Shown in pieces: positions 60,890 through 64,000 of a stretch of DNA of 64,000 nucleotides. The stretch covers positions 22,786 to 86,785 of the forward strand of contig NZ_JBBMFJ010000012.1 in assembly GCF_040096075.1 (NCBI RefSeq). The letters run 5' to 3'. Each line of letters starts with the position of its first letter. The stretch's first letter is position 1. The notes under the pieces were generated by a model that ran no database searches, was not told the DNA's origin, and saw only the letters and a program-made list of their open reading frames with translations. The position numbers and the translations under genes are program-made. The stretch is from Brotaphodocola faecis (GTDB lineage Bacteria; Bacillota; Clostridia; Lachnospirales; Lachnospiraceae).

Positions 60890-63655
60890 ATGAATAAGAA
60901 AGAAAATCGTATGGCTGTTCGCCAGGCAGCACAGCAGGCCGTGATCCGTGAAGAGCAGAATCACCGCATCCAATATATGGCTACCAATCCGGTCAGGGAG
61001 GTTTTGAAAAGTCTGCATACAACACTTTGCGGTCTGGATGCTGAAAGTGTATCAGTGAGCCGGACAAAATACGGAACAAATAAAGTAACCCATGAGAAGA
61101 AACAATCCCTTGCGAAACGTCTGGTTGGAGCATTTATCAATCCATTTACAGCAATCCTGTTCTGTCTGGCAGTTGTTTCTACTATGACAGATATGGTTTT
61201 TCCATATTTTTCTTTGTTAGGAAGTTCACCGGAAGATTTTGATTCTTTAACAGTGGTGATCATTCTGACTATGGTTATGATCTCCGGTACGCTTCGTTTT
61301 GTACAGGAATCCAGAAGTGGAAATGCAGCAGAAAAACTGTTAGCCATGATCACAACTACCTGTACCGTTACAAGAAAAGGACAGGAAAAAACAGAGATTT
61401 CCATGGACGATCTGGTTGTGGGAGATATCGTGCATCTGTCAGCCGGAGATATGATCCCGGCAGATGTCCGTATCCTGGACGCAAGGGATCTGTTTATCAG
61501 TCAGGCAAGCCTGACAGGAGAAAGTGAACCGGTGGAAAAGACACCAAAGGTGTGTGCACAGAAAGAAAGCATCACGGATTACAGCAACATTGCTTTTATG
61601 GGAAGTAATGTGATTTCCGGAAGTGCAGCCGCAGTGGTTGTATGCACCGGAGACCGTACCTTGTTTGGTTCCATGGCATCTGCAATCGCAGGTGAAGCGG
61701 TAGAGACCAGCTTTACCAAAGGTGTAAATGCAGTTTCCTGGGTTCTGATCCGGTTTATGCTGGTTATGGTTCCACTAGTATTTTTTATCAATGGAATCAC
61801 AAAGGGAGACTGGCTGGATGCCTTCCTCTTTGGTATTTCCATAGCTGTCGGACTGACTCCGGAAATGCTGCCGATGATCGTAACAACCTGTCTTGCAAAA
61901 GGTGCAGTTTCCATGAGTAAAAAGCAGACCATTGTGAAAAATCTGAATTCCATCCAGAACTTTGGTGCCATTGATATTCTCTGTACAGATAAAACAGGAA
62001 CACTGACACAGGACAAGGTTGTGCTGGAATATCACCTGAATGTGAATGGAGAAGATGATACCAGAGTACTGCGCCATGCATACTTAAACAGCTACTTCCA
62101 GACCGGCTACAAAAATCTGATGGACCTGGCAATCATTCACAAAACAGAGGAAGAAGAGGCAGCAGATCCAAAGCTCCTCGATCTGTCTGAAAATTATGTG
62201 AAGGTAGACGAGATCCCATTTGATTTTACGCGTCGCCGTCTGACTACGGTAGTAGAGGACAAAAATGGCAAGACGCAGATGGTAACAAAAGGTGCCGTAG
62301 AAGAAATGCTCTCAATCTGTTCCTTTGCAGAGTGCGATGGCACGGTACAGGTACTTACAGAAACGGTGCGTAAGCGTATTTTACAGACAGTAGGGGGACT
62401 GAATGACAAGGGCTTCCGTGTGCTTGCCATTGCGCAGAAGAGCAATCCTTCTCCGGCTGGTGCATTTGGTGTAAAAGATGAGAGTGAAATGGTACTGATC
62501 GGATATCTTGCATTCCTTGATCCACCGAAGGAGTCTACCTCAGATGCGATCCGGGCATTGAAGGCACATGGCGTAACGACAAAGATTCTGACAGGGGATA
62601 ATGATAAGGTAACACGTACCATCTGCAGGCAGGTGGGCCTGGAGGTACGCAATATGCTTCTTGGTTCCGATCTGGATGATATGTCAGATGCTCAGCTCGC
62701 AAAAGCAGCAGAGACAACAGAAGTATTTGCAAAGCTTACGCCGGATCAGAAAGCTCGTGTAGTTTCCGTTCTCCGTGAAAACGGTCATTCCGTTGGATTT
62801 ATGGGCGATGGAATTAATGATGCCGCTGCTATGAAAGCTGCTGATATTGGCATTTCCGTAGATACGGCAGTAGATGTGGCAAAAGAATCCGCAGATATTA
62901 TTTTGTTGGAAAAAGATCTGATGGTTCTGGAAGAAGGAATCATAGAAGGACGTAAAACTTATGCCAACATGATCAAATATATCAAGATGACGGCCTCCTC
63001 TAACTTTGGAAATATGTTTTCAGTATTAGCTGCTTCTGCACTTTTACCATTCCTTCCGATGATGAGTGTACATCTGATTTTCCTGAATCTGATCTATGAC
63101 ATGTCCTGTACAGCAATCCCATGGGATAACGTAGACGAAGAGTTTATTGCAAAACCACGTAAATGGGATGCTTCCAGTGTGGGAAGCTTTATGATCTGGA
63201 TCGGACCTACGAGCTCAATTTTTGATTTTACAACTTACATTTTCATGTATTTTGTATTCTGCCCGTTATTTGTATCAAATGGCATCCTGTTCAATGACCT
63301 GGCAGCCCATTACAGCGGCGCAGAGCTTGCTGCCATGCAGGCACAGTATATCGGAATGTTCCAGGCTGGATGGTTTGTGGAATCCATGTGGAGCCAGACA
63401 CTGGTTATTCACATGATCCGTACACCAAAGCTTCCGTTTATCCAGAGCCGTGCATCAGCACCGGTAACATTACTTACCATGACAGGTATTGCAGTTCTGA
63501 CGGTAATTCCATTTACACCATTTGGAGCTGCACTTGGTCTTGTAGCATTGCCGGCATCATATTTTGCATATCTGTTCCCATGCATTCTGCTGTATATGAT
63601 GCTGGCAACAAGCTTGAAAAAAGCATATGTTCGTTGTTATGGCGAACTGCTTTAG
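60890..63655 (+). CDS. mgtA: P-type IIIB ATPase, second MgtA-like transporter
   Basis: AAGGAGG precedes ATG 60890 (an upstream in-frame TTG would add eight residues). The 921-residue protein carries LTGESEPVEK, VGLTPEMLPMIVTTCLAKG, DILCTDKTGTLTQDK, ILTGDNDKVTRTI and MGDGINDAAAMKAADIGIS, and a C-terminal membrane half like that of the first MgtA. The two are clearly paralogous along their whole length. This copy has the more usual hinge sequence. Codon use appears more G/C-rich than the first copy, suggesting different histories or expression levels. It ends the MgtC operon with a 53-residue peptide. Confidence 0.93.
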   Translation: MNKKENRMAVRQAAQQAVIREEQNHRIQYMATNPVREVLKSLHTTLCGLDAESVSVSRTKYGTNKVTHEKKQSLAKRLVGAFINPFTAILFCLAVVSTMTDMVFPYFSLLGSSPEDFDSLTVVIILTMVMISGTLRFVQESRSGNAAEKLLAMITTTCTVTRKGQEKTEISMDDLVVGDIVHLSAGDMIPADVRILDARDLFISQASLTGESEPVEKTPKVCAQKESITDYSNIAFMGSNVISGSAAAVVVCTGDRTLFGSMASAIAGEAVETSFTKGVNAVSWVLIRFMLVMVPLVFFINGITKGDWLDAFLFGISIAVGLTPEMLPMIVTTCLAKGAVSMSKKQTIVKNLNSIQNFGAIDILCTDKTGTLTQDKVVLEYHLNVNGEDDTRVLRHAYLNSYFQTGYKNLMDLAIIHKTEEEEAADPKLLDLSENYVKVDEIPFDFTRRRLTTVVEDKNGKTQMVTKGAVEEMLSICSFAECDGTVQVLTETVRKRILQTVGGLNDKGFRVLAIAQKSNPSPAGAFGVKDESEMVLIGYLAFLDPPKESTSDAIRALKAHGVTTKILTGDNDKVTRTICRQVGLEVRNMLLGSDLDDMSDAQLAKAAETTEVFAKLTPDQKARVVSVLRENGHSVGFMGDGINDAAAMKAADIGISVDTAVDVAKESADIILLEKDLMVLEEGIIEGRKTYANMIKYIKMTASSNFGNMFSVLAASALLPFLPMMSVHLIFLNLIYDMSCTAIPWDNVDEEFIAKPRKWDASSVGSFMIWIGPTSSIFDFTTYIFMYFVFCPLFVSNGILFNDLAAHYSGAELAAMQAQYIGMFQAGWFVESMWSQTLVIHMIRTPKLPFIQSRASAPVTLLTMTGIAVLTVIPFTPFGAALGLVALPASYFAYLFPCILLYMMLATSLKKAYVRCYGELL

Positions 63656-63667
63656 GAGGTAGAAAGA

Positions 63668-63829
63668 ATGAATTGGAAAGAATTATGGATGACACTTTTT
63701 GGAACATGTGAATGGCTTGGACTTAATATGGGATTCTGGGTATCTATGGCTGCCGTGCTGTTGATCGTAATACTCATGAATGTGGTATTTTGGGGAATAA
63801 AGCCAAAGAGTGAATTACCATCCACTTAA
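63668..63829 (+). CDS. 53-residue single-helix membrane peptide
   Basis: AGGAGGTAGAAAG precedes ATG 63668, 12 bases after the second MgtA stop. The product reads MNWKELWMTLFGTCEWLGLN, then MGFWVSMAAVLLIVILMNVV and a short polar end. An amphipathic N-terminus plus one membrane helix is the shape of small ATPase regulators such as MgtR or KdpF. It is probably a regulatory or stabilising subunit of the adjacent pump, by inference. Confidence 0.7.
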   Translation: MNWKELWMTLFGTCEWLGLNMGFWVSMAAVLLIVILMNVVFWGIKPKSELPST

Positions 63830-64000
63830 TTTCTGATGAAATTTGAAGTGGTGGATTCTGGGGAGTCTTTTGATTCCCGATTGCCCGATAGGGCAAAGCA
63901 TAAGCGAGCTATTCCCGTGGAGGGTATGAGAAAATCTCTGTAAATAAGATTCTTCTATGATAATTAAGAGCGATAAGCTTGTGAATCAGGCTTGTCGTTC
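63830..64000. other. Non-coding end of window
   Basis: No gene is seen. A TTGCCC/GGGCAA hairpin lies at 63881-63896 and a terminator-like hairpin (CGATAAGC, 63971-63978, with GCTTGTCG, 63990-63997) reaches the window edge. Its T-run, if any, is outside. Confidence 0.5.

Overview
The window looks like chromosome of a Lachnospiraceae-type clostridium (Firmicutes, gut anaerobe). The grounds are strong AGGAGG-type ribosome sites, moderate-to-low GC, frequent GTG/TTG starts, DUF2812 and DUF4405 membrane proteins, DUF6273 and GLUG secreted proteins, class B sortase and prealbumin-fold adhesins. All calls are by eye from the sequence; no database was searched.

Layout. 1-5,750 is worn accessory DNA: a truncated group II intron tangled with IS1182-type fragments inside a ~248-bp inverted repeat, an XRE regulator, a cysteine hydrolase, abutting remnants of a DUF2325 gene and an aldo/keto reductase gene, and a broken flavodoxin lipoprotein gene coupled to an intact DUF4405 membrane gene. 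5,751-14,036 holds a lipoprotein, a DUF2812 cluster with an 80-residue microprotein bearing an OadB-like motif, a HipB/HipA pair with its own palindromic operator, a UPF0178 (YqxD) protein and a DEDD exonuclease.

14,600-52,922 is a very large gene block, probably a mobile or formerly mobile element. It begins with a tyrosine recombinase and a winged-helix protein. A surface module follows: a DUF6273 protein, an acidic secreted protein, a 1,401-residue GLUG adhesin with cell-wall-binding repeats, a transglutaminase, a 5,096-residue prealbumin-repeat adhesin and a membrane-anchored partner. Two cysteine-rich proteins of unknown function, a replication-relaxation-like protein, a class B sortase and a CwlT-like NlpC/P60 protein come next. 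Inside it a DUF4143 ATPase gene sits with its own promoter and terminator between perfect 24-bp inverted repeats.

53,200-56,030 is a graveyard of conjugation and phage genes (PrgI, VirB4, P27 terminase, serine recombinase, truncated DHDPS-family gene). Embedded in it is one intact unit: a strong promoter, a ~170-nt structured RNA, a terminator and then a PBECR4-like nuclease gene. This has the layout of a type III toxin-antitoxin locus and is the best candidate here for an undescribed system.

56,200-64,000 is a coherent magnesium-type locus: two P-type IIIB ATPases (MgtA-like), an MgtC/SapB protein, three small membrane proteins and a receiver-less OmpR-type regulator. A direct repeat with exactly 11-bp period lies upstream of both transcription units and is a likely operator.
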